This document shows positions 47,555 to 56,618 of a DNA stretch of 64,000 nt, in pieces. The translations under genes and the position numbers were made by a program. Every line of letters starts with the position of its first letter. Within the stretch, counting starts at the first letter, position 1. The stretch lies in assembly GCA_002354735.1 (NCBI GenBank), contig DEMD01000003.1, positions 313,511 through 377,510 on the forward strand, given 5' to 3'. The stretch comes from Gammaproteobacteria bacterium UBA2679 (GTDB lineage Bacteria; Pseudomonadota; Gammaproteobacteria; Pseudomonadales; Oleiphilaceae). The notes beneath the pieces are model-generated. The model was not told the origin of the DNA and made no database searches. It saw nothing but the letters and a program-made list of their open reading frames with translations.

Positions 47555-48727
47555 TTAAACCTTTGGCTGATGCATCAGGCTCATGAGCCTGGTCCAGCTG
47601 CGGTCGATCGCTACAGAGGCTGCAATACCAAACTTCTCGGCCAGATTCTTCGGCTCTTCATAGCTCACCTGATAGACGTCGGCATTGGCCGCTGAAGCCT
47701 GCAGGTAGTCGTCGCTTGTGAGTATTTCATCGATCAGCTTCTTATCGATGGCCCGCTGACCGTACCAGATCTCGCCCTTGCTCACTTCTTCGATATCGAC
47801 TACCGGACGATTAGTAGACACAAATTCCTTGAACAGCACATGCGTCTCGTGCAGGTCGTCGAGGAACTTTGCTCTGCCCTGCTCCGTATTTTCGCCAAGT
47901 ATGGTGAGCGTCCGTTTGTATTGGCCGGCGGTCAACACCTCCACATCGATGTCATGCTTCTTCAGCAAGCGATGCACATTGGGCACCTGGGCCACAACGC
48001 CGATCGAACCGATGATGGCAAACGGCGCTGCCACAATCTTGTCTGCCAGACAAGCCATGAGATAGCCTCCACTGGCGGCCACCTTGTCCACACAGACTGT
48101 AAGCGGAATATTGCGAGCCTTGATCCGGCCGAGCTGAGATGCAGCCAGACCGTAGCTATGCACCATACCCCCGGGGCTTTCGAGCCTGACTACAACTTCA
48201 TCGATAGGACGCGCCAGCGTGAGCACAGCGGTAATTGCCTCGCGCAGGGAGTCGACTTCAGAAGCCTTGATATCGCCGTCGAAATCCAGCACATATACAC
48301 GCTTGCGGCCATCGTCTGGCGTTGTGTTGCCGGTCGCATCGGCTGCAGCTTCGGAACCAGCCACTGCTGCCTCACCCTGAAGCGTGGCGCCTCGCTTCTC
48401 GCTCGTCGCACTCTTTACTGGCAGCGCCTTGAGTGCGGCCTTTTCGGCGAGCTTGGCCTCCTTCTTTCGCGCCTTGTAATCTCGCTTCTCGGCCTTCTGT
48501 TCCACTTTCTCACGCGACTTCAACCAGAGCTCATCGTGGATCTTGTGCTCCAGTACCCGGCGCATCCTGTCGAAGCGGTCATTAAGATTCTTTATCCGCA
48601 GGTGGCCATCCTGCTTGTCCTTCTGCCGTTGGCTGATGGCGACGATTGAACCGACGATGATGATGAAGGCGGCCACCAATGTGACCGTCTTGGCCAGAAA
48701 CAGGCCGTACTGCAGTAAAAATTCCAA
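47555..48727 (-). CDS. sohB: Protease SohB
   Basis: A 390-residue inner-membrane peptidase of the S49 (SppA) family. It has an N-terminal helix (FLAKTVTLVAAFIIIVGSIV), a charged linker of KKEAKLAEKAALKALP type, then the ClpP-like core RVYVLDFDGDIKASEVD, RLESPGGMVHSYG, the catalytic serine region VDKVAASGGYLMACLADKIV and the Lys region GSIGVVAQVPN. The N-terminal spacer is long and alanine/lysine-rich, probably cytoplasmic-side coiled coil. AGGAG precedes the ATG. Confidence 0.95.
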   Translation of the reverse strand: MEFLLQYGLFLAKTVTLVAAFIIIVGSIVAISQRQKDKQDGHLRIKNLNDRFDRMRRVLEHKIHDELWLKSREKVEQKAEKRDYKARKKEAKLAEKAALKALPVKSATSEKRGATLQGEAAVAGSEAAADATGNTTPDDGRKRVYVLDFDGDIKASEVDSLREAITAVLTLARPIDEVVVRLESPGGMVHSYGLAASQLGRIKARNIPLTVCVDKVAASGGYLMACLADKIVAAPFAIIGSIGVVAQVPNVHRLLKKHDIDVEVLTAGQYKRTLTILGENTEQGRAKFLDDLHETHVLFKEFVSTNRPVVDIEEVSKGEIWYGQRAIDKKLIDEILTSDDYLQASAANADVYQVSYEEPKNLAEKFGIAASVAIDRSWTRLMSLMHQPKV

Positions 48728-48854
48728 AGGTAACTCCTCGGTGTGACTGGGGGCTCGAGGCTGCCTGGCTCAAGACAGCGCCCCCTGAATATATCGCGTA
48801 CAAGCCGGGTCAGATCAGCTCTATATTGTGGCAGGCGGCAAAAAAACAAGGCTG

Positions 48855-48883
48855 TTGACAGCTCAGGACATTGCCCATAAAGT
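48855..48883 (+). promoter_or_regulatory. Candidate promoter of the SCP2 gene
   Basis: TTGACA (48855-48860), 17 bases, then TAAAGT (48878-48883). The gene starts 57 bases further on, with an AGGAAA ribosome site. Confidence 0.5.
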
Positions 48884-48939
48884 CTTTTGCCAATAAGATT
48901 TCCACTGAACCAGACCATCATACGAACAGGAAATGAATT

Positions 48940-49254
48940 ATGTCAGTGCAACAAACGTTTGAAAAACTGAAAAACAACTTCAACTCTGATGCTGCTCAGG
49001 GTCTGGACCTGGTGTTTCAGTTCGATATCGAAGATGGTGAGAACGCACACCTGATCGTTAAGGACGGCAAGTGCGACCTGGGTGAAGGCAACCATCCTGA
49101 TCCGTCAGTGACCCTGATCATGGATCAGCAGACTTTCGAGAATATCGTTAGCGGTGAAACTGATGGCATGCAGGCATTCATGGCTGGTCAGCTGCGCGCT
49201 GAAGGCGACATGATGCTGGCGATGAAGCTGGGTGAACTGTTCAACATGGGCTAA
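48940..49254 (+). CDS. SCP2 sterol-binding domain protein
   Basis: A 104-residue single-domain protein of the SCP2 family (LDLVFQFDIEDGENAHLIVKDG, DPSVTLIMDQQTFENIVSGE, AFMAGQLRAEGDMMLAMKLGELF), likely a small lipid or acyl-chain carrier in the cytosol. Bacterial substrates are unknown. It is read alone from its own promoter. Confidence 0.92.
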   Translation: MSVQQTFEKLKNNFNSDAAQGLDLVFQFDIEDGENAHLIVKDGKCDLGEGNHPDPSVTLIMDQQTFENIVSGETDGMQAFMAGQLRAEGDMMLAMKLGELFNMG

Positions 49255-49399
49255 ACGCCCATCGGGATTCTGCTTACGGACATCAGTGAGCAGAATCTCT
49301 CCCTCTGATCGACCAACTGTAGTCTCCACCAGTAGTACCCACCTGTAGAACCCACTGCAGTCCCCTCCTGATTTCACTGTCCCTGTTAGTCCGAACCCT

Positions 49400-49972
49400 C
49401 TACTGCCACGCCTGCACGGCATCAAAAGCCGGCGCTGTCAAAGGCCTTGCCTTCAGTCCATCGGTGCCCAAGAGGACGGCATAGCGCGCGCCATGGCTCA
49501 TCGGCATGTAAACGGCGACGCCATATTTAGCGTCAACCCAGGGCAGTTCATAAGCCTGACTCAGGCTCCAGAGATCCGGTATCGCGGCTTCTTCATCGGC
49601 GAGCAGATCGTAGACACTGCGGATACCCGCTTTTTCGTCACGCACACTCGCATATCTGCCAGACAGACGCTCGAGCTCATAGTACGGCTCGGTGCCAAAC
49701 AGCCTTAAGGGTCCTTTGAGACTGATGAAGCGAGCGTCCAGCATCCAGAAATCGCCGTGGACAGGCGCCTTGAAAACGCGCTCATCGGGAAAGACCAGTG
49801 TCGCCTGAAAGCTTTGGCGATCGAGCTTCTCAAAGCTGATCGTGACCACGATGCCGTTGTCTCGCGCCTGCAGCATACCGTTGAGCTGGTAGTAGAAAAG
49901 GCCTGCGCCCCCCACCACGGCGAATACACCGAGCCAGAGCATTGCCCGAAACAAACTGAAGATGCGGCCCAT
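49400..49972 (-). CDS. Unknown membrane-anchored protein downstream of the Hpt-like gene
   Basis: A 190-residue protein with one N-terminal helix (AMLWLGVFAVVGGAGLFYYQ, about residues 9-29) and a soluble, probably periplasmic domain (TISFEKLDRQSFQATLVFPD, VHGDFWMLDARFISLKGPLRLF, YELERLSGRYASVRDE). I do not recognise the family. Its start lies 10 bases after the Hpt-like stop, so it is in the same operon. Role unknown. Confidence 0.75.
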   Translation of the reverse strand: MGRIFSLFRAMLWLGVFAVVGGAGLFYYQLNGMLQARDNGIVVTISFEKLDRQSFQATLVFPDERVFKAPVHGDFWMLDARFISLKGPLRLFGTEPYYELERLSGRYASVRDEKAGIRSVYDLLADEEAAIPDLWSLSQAYELPWVDAKYGVAVYMPMSHGARYAVLLGTDGLKARPLTAPAFDAVQAWQ

Positions 49973-49982
49973 TACCTTGCCC

Positions 49983-51761
49983 TCAGGCCACCTTGAACCC
50001 GAGTTCTTTCAGGCTCTCGGCAGCGAATTGCAGCAGCTCGGTATTACCCTCAAGATTTCGCGTCAGGCTATCGACAAAGTACTCGAGCGAGGTCAGTGCA
50101 TCAGCCAGCGTTTCGAGGAAGTGCGAGTCATCTTTCTGCTTGAGACCAGCACCAGACTCACCGAGAAACTTCTGCTGAATGCAGGCAATGGTAGCCTGTA
50201 CAATCTTCGCAGCATTGTCATGGCCCAACATGGCCATAGCGCCTCGAATGGCATCAAGCGTGTCTGGCACATTCGCGAGATGCAGCTGATCACCACCGGA
50301 TTCGAGATATGCCGTAATGGATTTTTTCGCGAGCAGAAGCCCCGCTTTCGACTCCTCGACCACGACGTCATGAGCATTCTGAAAATAAGGCGTCATGCCA
50401 GGTCGTGCCGTATCGCCCCCCGCTCGCTGCAGCAACTGGTCTGCCATGCGATCGGTCTCCATGGTCAGGCCACCGCGCTCAAGTAGCAGTATTGCCTGTT
50501 CCACGATGAGCAGCGCGTCGGCTACAGCTGCCATTTCGTCGTACTGTTCAGAGCCGGGCTGTAGCTCCAGCGGTCGACCGCCGCCCTCCGACTGCAGTGC
50601 GCCCAGGCGCACCGCGATATGAGCAGCCACCTGACCCAATTTAGGCAGACTCAGCATGGTGAGTGTGTGGCCGAGACGCGTCAGGCTATCAACGATCTGA
50701 CCCAGGCCGTTTTCTTCGCTGTCCATGCCTCGCTCGATAATATCGAGCTTGTCCTTGATAAGACCTATTTCTTCCTGCAGAGCAGTCGTCACGGCGGCCA
50801 ACACGTCGGCGCCAGGCCCCATCAGCAACTCTTTGTGCGCCAGGAAGGTATGGCTGTCCAATACCTGGGCGTCAGACACCCGGTAGAAATCGAGCAGGGC
50901 CTGGGCGGCATCAGATCGGTGACGATCGCGCGCAATCCAGTGCAGCAGATCCTTGCTGACAATTTCAGAGACGCTCTTTGAGGTGGACAGGCGACCCGTC
51001 GCCATCGCCTCCTTGAAATATCGCTCGATGCGCATCAGCAACTGCTTACGCGCAGCGGGCAAAGGACCGAGCGAGATTACCGAAGCAGAGGCATGTTGCA
51101 GCAGACGCCAGAACTGCGCCATCGTGCTGCCGTCGCAAATTTTGAACATGCCTTCGGCCGCTCTCGAGACCAGCTTGCTGCCTATTTCAAGATCCTCGTA
51201 CCTGGTCTTTCGTAGCAGCGCCAACAGGCCGACCTGGTACATGTGACGCAGGCGCCGCGCCCTCATCTCGAAAGCGTCCTGCTCGATGCCCTGGACGACC
51301 TGAGGCTGCAGATCCTTCGGAATGTCGATTTCGACGAAATAGCTTTCGGGCAACGGTTTGGCGTCGCGAATTACACGATATTGATTGATGATATCAAGCA
51401 GGAGTTCAGGGTTGTCTTCGCGCCGTTTGCGGAAGTACTCGACATAGCGACGCAGAACGTAAAGCAGCTGGTTCAACGCAGCAAGCAGGCCATCCTTGTT
51501 CTGCTGCGCATCGACCGGCACTTCATTTGCCAGCGCCACGGCTTCATTAGCGAGCAAGGTCGCACCATTGAGCTCGATGAGCACGAAGATGCCGCGTAAC
51601 TGGTGCAGAAAATCGATACAGTTCTGCAGCTCCTCGCCGTTTTCCCGATTTTCATGGAAACGCTCGAGGCTTTGCTCCGCCTGTTCTATTGTGAGTCCGA
51701 GCTCGGCTTCGACAAGGTCAAAGGAGACTGACTTCTTCGCTATCCCACCGGGATCCACCAT
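49983..51761 (-). CDS. Stand-alone Hpt-like protein resembling the N-terminus of ChpA
   Basis: A 592-residue helical protein. Its first 170 residues (FDLVEAELGLTIEQAEQSLE, NCIDFLHQLRGIFVLIELNG) resemble the Hpt-like repeats at the N-terminus of ChpA, the twitching-motility histidine kinase; His53 in LHQLRG sits where the phosphorylated His of an Hpt domain is expected. The middle and C-terminal regions are more helical bundles (ARKQLLMRIERYFKEAMATG, VVVEESKAGLLLAKKSI, LEYFVDSLTRNLEG). No kinase, CheW or receiver part is present. The start MVDPGGIAKKSV at 51761 is chosen over 51815. It could be a scaffold or phosphotransfer hub. Confidence 0.78.
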   Translation of the reverse strand: MVDPGGIAKKSVSFDLVEAELGLTIEQAEQSLERFHENRENGEELQNCIDFLHQLRGIFVLIELNGATLLANEAVALANEVPVDAQQNKDGLLAALNQLLYVLRRYVEYFRKRREDNPELLLDIINQYRVIRDAKPLPESYFVEIDIPKDLQPQVVQGIEQDAFEMRARRLRHMYQVGLLALLRKTRYEDLEIGSKLVSRAAEGMFKICDGSTMAQFWRLLQHASASVISLGPLPAARKQLLMRIERYFKEAMATGRLSTSKSVSEIVSKDLLHWIARDRHRSDAAQALLDFYRVSDAQVLDSHTFLAHKELLMGPGADVLAAVTTALQEEIGLIKDKLDIIERGMDSEENGLGQIVDSLTRLGHTLTMLSLPKLGQVAAHIAVRLGALQSEGGGRPLELQPGSEQYDEMAAVADALLIVEQAILLLERGGLTMETDRMADQLLQRAGGDTARPGMTPYFQNAHDVVVEESKAGLLLAKKSITAYLESGGDQLHLANVPDTLDAIRGAMAMLGHDNAAKIVQATIACIQQKFLGESGAGLKQKDDSHFLETLADALTSLEYFVDSLTRNLEGNTELLQFAAESLKELGFKVA

Positions 51762-51900
51762 AACTCTCAACACCCTACTTCTAGCCACCCGAAAGGTGTC
51801 TGTCCGCCAGCCCACAAGGCAGACTCTGATATTCGGTTGATGTACGAACCGTATTTGATTCTAAGTCTAGCTCAATTCGGAAACTTGGCAGCCAAGCTGC

Positions 51901-51936
51901 ATTACCGTATGAATTGCCGTATGGATTGCCGTCTGG
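51901..51936. repeat. Three 12-base tandem repeats upstream of the Hpt-like gene
   Basis: ATTACCGTATGA, ATTGCCGTATGG and ATTGCCGTCTGG follow each other in the 232-base gap between dnaQ and the Hpt-like gene, roughly 140-175 bases before the latter start on the minus strand. They could be regulatory contacts. Confidence 0.45.
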
Positions 51937-51993
51937 ACTACCAGACAGAAAGCTGACTGAATCGCCCGGCTCAAGGCGCCCAGGAAGCGAAGC

Positions 51994-52701
51994 TCACCAC
52001 TGCAGACTGCGCCACAGCGCCGGACTATCCGGCTTTTCAAGCGCAGACAGGCGGGCCTCATGCGCGGCGAGTTCTGCAGCCGAGGCTGCGATAACAGCCA
52101 GGCGGGGACGTTCGGCGGGCAATATCCAGCGCTGGGAAGACGCGGAATCAGCATTATCGTCGTCACCGTAGAGTCCGAGACTGGTCTGCCCGCCCGTCAT
52201 CAACAGATAGACGTCAGCCAGGATCTCGGCATCCAGCAATGCCCCGTGAAGCTCACGCTGACTGTTATCGACACCATAGCGCTTGCACAGCGCATCCAGA
52301 CTGTTGCGCTGCCCCGGATGCTTCTTCCTCGCCATGAGTAGCGTGTCGACAACGCCACAATGATCGGCGATGCAGCCGTGCGCCTGCAGCAGCTTCAGTT
52401 CGTGGTCCAGGAAGCCGATATCGAACGCGGCGTTGTGGATGATCAGTTCGCCATCACGAATAAAGTCCATGAAGGCGTCGGCCACATCACGAAACAGTGG
52501 CTTGTCAGAGAGAAACTCGTCGGACAGGCCGTGAACCTCGAGCGCGCCAATGTCCACTTTGCGCTCGGGATTGATGTACACGTGAAAATGCCGACCTGTC
52601 AGGCGGCGATCGATAATTTCCACGCAGCCGATCTCGATGATACGGTGCCCTTCCCCGGGCTCGAGACCTGTGGTCTCGGTATCAAGAACGATTTGGCGCA
52701 T
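51994..52701 (-). CDS. dnaQ: DNA polymerase III epsilon subunit (proofreading exonuclease)
   Basis: The 3'-5' proofreading exonuclease of the replicative polymerase. The 235-residue protein has Exo [21 protein letters not shown], Exo [18 protein letters not shown] and Exo [18 protein letters not shown], all with acidic residues intact, and a C-terminal alpha-binding tail. The family start [12 protein letters not shown] at 52701 lies inside the end of rnhA (20-base overlap); this dnaQ-rnhA linkage is classical, though here in tandem and not divergent as in E. coli. Confidence 0.97.
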   Translation of the reverse strand: MRQIVLDTETTGLEPGEGHRIIEIGCVEIIDRRLTGRHFHVYINPERKVDIGALEVHGLSDEFLSDKPLFRDVADAFMDFIRDGELIIHNAAFDIGFLDHELKLLQAHGCIADHCGVVDTLLMARKKHPGQRNSLDALCKRYGVDNSQRELHGALLDAEILADVYLLMTGGQTSLGLYGDDDNADSASSQRWILPAERPRLAVIAASAAELAAHEARLSALEKPDSPALWRSLQW

Positions 52702-53131
52702 AACTGTGTACGACTCCCTTGTTCGCCAGCGCGTCGGCCAGGTCGTTGAGCGGGTGGCCACTATGTCCCTTGACCCAGTGCCACTGCACGTCATGCCTTC
52801 CGGTCGCCGCTTCAAGCGCCATCCAGAGTTCCTGGTTCTTCACCGGCTTGCCGGCACTGTTCTTCCAGCCCTTCTTTTTCCAGCCGTGGATCCAGCTGGT
52901 AATACCCTGGCGGACGTATTGCGAATCGGTATAGAGCTCGACCCGGCATGGCTCGGTGAGCGCGTTGAGGGCCTCGACAGCCGCAGTGAGTTCCATCTGG
53001 TTATTGGTGACGTCTGGCGCGCCGCCGAACAGTTCTTTCTGTTTGCCCTGGAACTGCAGGACAGCACCCCAGCCACCAGGGCCGGGATTGCCCTTGCAGG
53101 CCCCATCGGTATAGATCGTTATCGTCTTCAA
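52682..53131 (-). CDS. rnhA: Ribonuclease HI
   Basis: RNase HI cuts RNA in RNA-DNA hybrids. Seen: [20 protein letters not shown] (first catalytic Asp), [13 protein letters not shown] (Glu), [14 protein letters not shown] (Asp), [15 protein letters not shown] (His/Asp). A TTG start at 53131 with AGGG upstream gives 149 residues, the family length; an ATG at 53176 would add 15 residues of poor match. It overlaps dnaQ. Confidence 0.95.
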   Translation of the reverse strand: MKTITIYTDGACKGNPGPGGWGAVLQFQGKQKELFGGAPDVTNNQMELTAAVEALNALTEPCRVELYTDSQYVRQGITSWIHGWKKKGWKNSAGKPVKNQELWMALEAATGRHDVQWHWVKGHSGHPLNDLADALANKGVVHSYAPNRS

Positions 53132-53179
53132 AGAAACCCTGTAATGTTCGAGGTGATGCGGAGGTGGGACGAGCAACGC

Positions 53180-53977
53180 TCAGTGTGAGTGGTCAGCGTC
53201 CTCGTCATCGTAGCGTGTATCCTCGTAAGCCGCCTCTCTGTAGGCGGCCATGTTGAGCACCGCAGCACTGCTGCGAATTTTCGGGCGCCACGCCGTTTTC
53301 AGAGGAATCATACTACCGACCTGCTTCTGGCTTACGCAAACATAAAAGCCCCCCAATGGTAGCTTGAGCTGCCTTGCCAGACGCTCAACCAAACCCGGCC
53401 GGCCTTCAGCAAGCGCCTTCGCGGCGGCACTGCCAGTCCCGAGCAAGGTACCGAACAGACGGTATTCCATTCTGCGTGCACTGAGGTCTAGCAAGCTACA
53501 CCAGTCTTCGAGCCTGGAGCCACTGAGGAAGCGTCCTGCCCAGGGCACCTTGCGCCGCCTGGCGATGAGTCGCATCAGGCCCCAGAGGCTATAAGGATTG
53601 AATCCGACGACGACGACGTGACCACCAGAGCGGAGCACGCGAGAGGCTTCACGCAATACCTGGTGAGGGCGCGGACTGACGTCGAGCGTATGATGCAGTA
53701 TGACCAGATCGACCGAATCGCTGGCAATCGGTAACAGATGGGGCTGGCAGGGCAATACGCTGTCCAGTTGGCCACTCGGCCGTTGCGTCGCGACAATGCG
53801 ATGCCCGAGCAGGCTGCCGGCGCCAATATCTGCGCTATCCGAGAGCACCACCTCCAGCTGATGGTAGCCGAAGAAACGTTGTATGCAGGCAGTAACCGTA
53901 GCTCGCTCAGCGGCAAGAAGAGATTGCCCGGCAGCCGTATCGAACCACTTCGCCCACGCCTTTGACGACGGCATCAT
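53180..53977 (-). CDS. Class I SAM-dependent methyltransferase
   Basis: A 265-residue methyltransferase of the UbiE/YafS-like group. The SAM-binding region is present but altered, VVLSDSADIGAGSLLGHRIV, followed by LLPIASDSVDLVILHHTLDVSPRP, LREASRVLRSGGHVVVVGFN and YSLWGLMRLIAR. Its place between gloB (divergent) and rnhA is as in E. coli (yafS) and Pseudomonas. GAGGTGG just before the tandem ATGs at 53977/53974 fixes the start; an upstream ATG at 54046 is less likely. Target unknown. Confidence 0.87.
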   Translation of the reverse strand: MMPSSKAWAKWFDTAAGQSLLAAERATVTACIQRFFGYHQLEVVLSDSADIGAGSLLGHRIVATQRPSGQLDSVLPCQPHLLPIASDSVDLVILHHTLDVSPRPHQVLREASRVLRSGGHVVVVGFNPYSLWGLMRLIARRRKVPWAGRFLSGSRLEDWCSLLDLSARRMEYRLFGTLLGTGSAAAKALAEGRPGLVERLARQLKLPLGGFYVCVSQKQVGSMIPLKTAWRPKIRSSAAVLNMAAYREAAYEDTRYDDEDADHSH

Positions 53978-54062
53978 ACCACCTCGCACGAAAGGTAATT
54001 TCCAATGCTTCATCTTACAATGGCGGGAAGATGCGGTATAGTCCAATCATCACAGCTGATGG

Positions 54063-54971
54063 ATGATGATTTTGACAGGACCGATCAAGCCTGCACATAT
54101 CGAACTCGAGGCAGTGCCTGCCTTCAACGACAACTATATCTGGTGTTTTCGCCGCGTCGGCTCGCCTCTCACCTGGGTAGTTGATCCAGGTCAGGCTACA
54201 CCGGCAGTGTCCTATCTGGCCGACAACGACCTGGAACTGGCCGGCATTCTCCTTACGCATCATCACCCGGACCACACCGGTGGTGTTCGCCAACTCATCA
54301 GCGAAAGCTGGCGTGGGAAAGGTGACTGCCCGGTCTACGGCAACGCTGCGGCGGCACGGCCAGATAGAATTCCCCATATAAACAGATCGTTGAAGGCCGG
54401 TGATAGCTTCGAGGCTGCTGGCCTGACATTCAATATGCTACTTGTACCCGGACATACTCTCGATCATGCTGCCTTCTTCACGGAAACGCCACTGGATCTG
54501 GTTGATACTGAGCAACTCCACGGGCGAGAGAGAGCTGCCTCCAGCGAGACAGCCGGGGCCAGGGATTCGGCAATGGGACGTCCTTTGCTATTCTGTGGAG
54601 ACACACTTTTTTCTGCCGGCTGCGGCCGCCTGTTTGAGGGTACTCCGGAACAGATGCTGAACTCACTTGATAGCCTCGCTGCCTTGCCGGGGCAGACACT
54701 GGTTTGCTGTGGTCATGAATACACGCTCGCGAACCTGGCCTTTACTGCTGATGCCTGGCCTGACAACACCACTATTGCCGCGTATCGAGCCGCCTGTGAG
54801 CAGCTACGCGAATCTGGTATGCCAACACTGCCTTCAAGTCTTGCGATTGAGCGCCGCATCAATCCGTTTCTGAACCCTCAACAGACACGCTACGCTGATA
54901 GCAGTGAAACCGGCGAAGCTCATCGGCTGCAGGCATTTGCCAGGCTGCGTGCAGCGAAGGACAAAGCATAG
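54063..54971 (+). CDS. gloB: Hydroxyacylglutathione hydrolase (glyoxalase II), with an insertion
   Basis: Glyoxalase II releases D-lactate and glutathione from S-D-lactoylglutathione in methylglyoxal detoxification. Metallo-beta-lactamase motifs are intact: FNDNYIWCF, THHHPDHTGG, VPGHTLDHAAFF, FCGDTLFSAGCGRLFEGT, CGHEYTLANLAFT. The protein has 302 residues, about 45 more than usual. Some of the surplus is a hydrophilic insert after DHAAFFTETPLDL (DTEQLHGRERAASSETAGAR) before the LFCGDTLF core. The start may be the second ATG (54066). Divergent from the methyltransferase. Confidence 0.94.
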   Translation: MMILTGPIKPAHIELEAVPAFNDNYIWCFRRVGSPLTWVVDPGQATPAVSYLADNDLELAGILLTHHHPDHTGGVRQLISESWRGKGDCPVYGNAAAARPDRIPHINRSLKAGDSFEAAGLTFNMLLVPGHTLDHAAFFTETPLDLVDTEQLHGRERAASSETAGARDSAMGRPLLFCGDTLFSAGCGRLFEGTPEQMLNSLDSLAALPGQTLVCCGHEYTLANLAFTADAWPDNTTIAAYRAACEQLRESGMPTLPSSLAIERRINPFLNPQQTRYADSSETGEAHRLQAFARLRAAKDKA

Positions 54972-56581
54972 TGCGTAACCTTGGTGTTCTGCTGTGCGCA
55001 CTCGTTTTGCTGTACTCACCAGTTTCCAATGCTGATGCCGTCGAGGCCACCGGCCTTAACAGCACGGCTTCAATTACGCCCGCGGGCCCTGTCCGGCTAA
55101 ACGACCCATCCGAGCCAGGTGGTGCTGTGAGGCTTCCAACTTCGAAGCCATCCATCTGGAAGCGAGTTCGCAAAGGACTTAGCCTATACCAGCGCCAGGA
55201 TCACCCGCGGATTGATGATGAAATCCGCTTTCTCAAGCGCAATCCAAGCTACCTCGATATCACCCTGCGCCGCGCCCAGCCATATCTGCACTTCATCGTC
55301 AGCGAAGCTGAGAAGCGTAAGGTTCCTCTCGAATTCGCGCTCCTGCCCATCGTCGAAAGTGCCTACGACCCGTTTGCATACAGTCATGGCCGGGCCGCCG
55401 GTCTATGGCAGTTCATTCCTATGACCGGTCAGCGATTCAATCTTCGACAGAGCTGGTGGTACGATGGCCGGCGCGACGTTTACGCCTCCACTCAGGCCGC
55501 CTTCAAGTATCTTTCTGCACTGCACAGGTTTTTCGATGGCGACTGGCTGCACGCCCTGGCAGGCTACAACGCTGGCGAGGGCAATGTTCGAAAGGCTGTC
55601 AAGGCCAACAAGGCGCGTAAGCGTCCCTACGGCTACTGGCACCTCCAGTTGCCTCGTGAAACCGAGCTGTATGTGCCGCGCCTGATGGCCATCGCCCGCG
55701 TTGTGGCCAACCCTGCCGCTTACGGCATCACCTTGCCTTATATAGCCGACGCGCCGTTCTTTGAGATCGTTGAGATCAAGTCTCAGATCGATCTGGCGCA
55801 GGCTGCAAAGCTGGCCAACCTGTCGATCGACGACATCTATCGCATGAACCCAGGTTTCAATCAGTGGGCCACCGACCCTGATGGCCCGCATCGTCTCCTG
55901 ATTCCAAAGACGCATGCCGCCGCCTTCAGAACCGAGCTGGCCCTGCTTCCGGAATCACAGCGACTCAAGTGGCATCGGTATCTGGTCAGGAGCGGCGACA
56001 CCCTCAGCGAAATCGCTCAGCGCTTCAAGACCACGCGTGCAGTCGTTCGCGACGTCAACCAGATCAAGGGTGATAGGTTGAAGATCGGGCAGGCGCTGCT
56101 AATCCCGACGGCGTCCAAACGTGATGAACATTACACACTCAACGTCAATAATCGGGTGCAGCAGGCAATTGCCAACGTCAATCCACGTGCGGGCAGCAGC
56201 AAGATCGTGCATACGGTCAAGGCCGGTGATACGCTCTGGGATCTGGCCAACACCTACGATGTGAGCGTAGGCCAGCTGGCCAAGTGGAACAGCATGGCAC
56301 CAGGTGATCCTTTGAGAGCAGGGGCAGATCTCACGCTCTGGGTTCCGGCCGAAATCACAAAGCGACCGGGTAGCATTGCCCTGAATGGTGTGAATCCGCA
56401 GAATACCGTGCGCAAGTTTGGCTATACCGTACGCGACGGTGACTCGATCTCACGGATTGCCGCGCATTACAATGTTTCCATGGACGACCTGTTACGCTGG
56501 AACTCAATCAGACCAGGTAGCATCCTGCGTCCTGGTCAACGGCTCACGGTTTTTGTGGACGTTACCCAGCTCTCCCATTGA
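54971..56581 (+). CDS. mltD: Membrane-bound lytic murein transglycosylase D
   Basis: A 536-residue peptidoglycan lytic transglycosylase. After a signal peptide (LGVLLCALVLLYSPVSNADA; no lipobox cysteine at the cut) comes the SLT domain (LEFALLPIVESAYDPFAYSH with the catalytic Glu, GRAAGLWQFIPMTGQRFNL, ALAGYNAGEGNVRKAV) and three LysM domains: YLVRSGDTLSEIAQRF, HTVKAGDTLWDLANTY and YTVRDGDSISRIAAHY. The GTG start shares its G with the gloB stop. Confidence 0.95.
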   Translation: MRNLGVLLCALVLLYSPVSNADAVEATGLNSTASITPAGPVRLNDPSEPGGAVRLPTSKPSIWKRVRKGLSLYQRQDHPRIDDEIRFLKRNPSYLDITLRRAQPYLHFIVSEAEKRKVPLEFALLPIVESAYDPFAYSHGRAAGLWQFIPMTGQRFNLRQSWWYDGRRDVYASTQAAFKYLSALHRFFDGDWLHALAGYNAGEGNVRKAVKANKARKRPYGYWHLQLPRETELYVPRLMAIARVVANPAAYGITLPYIADAPFFEIVEIKSQIDLAQAAKLANLSIDDIYRMNPGFNQWATDPDGPHRLLIPKTHAAAFRTELALLPESQRLKWHRYLVRSGDTLSEIAQRFKTTRAVVRDVNQIKGDRLKIGQALLIPTASKRDEHYTLNVNNRVQQAIANVNPRAGSSKIVHTVKAGDTLWDLANTYDVSVGQLAKWNSMAPGDPLRAGADLTLWVPAEITKRPGSIALNGVNPQNTVRKFGYTVRDGDSISRIAAHYNVSMDDLLRWNSIRPGSILRPGQRLTVFVDVTQLSH

Positions 56582-56618
56582 GGGCAGCATAACAATGAAA
56601 TAAAAGGGGTTTTCCAAT

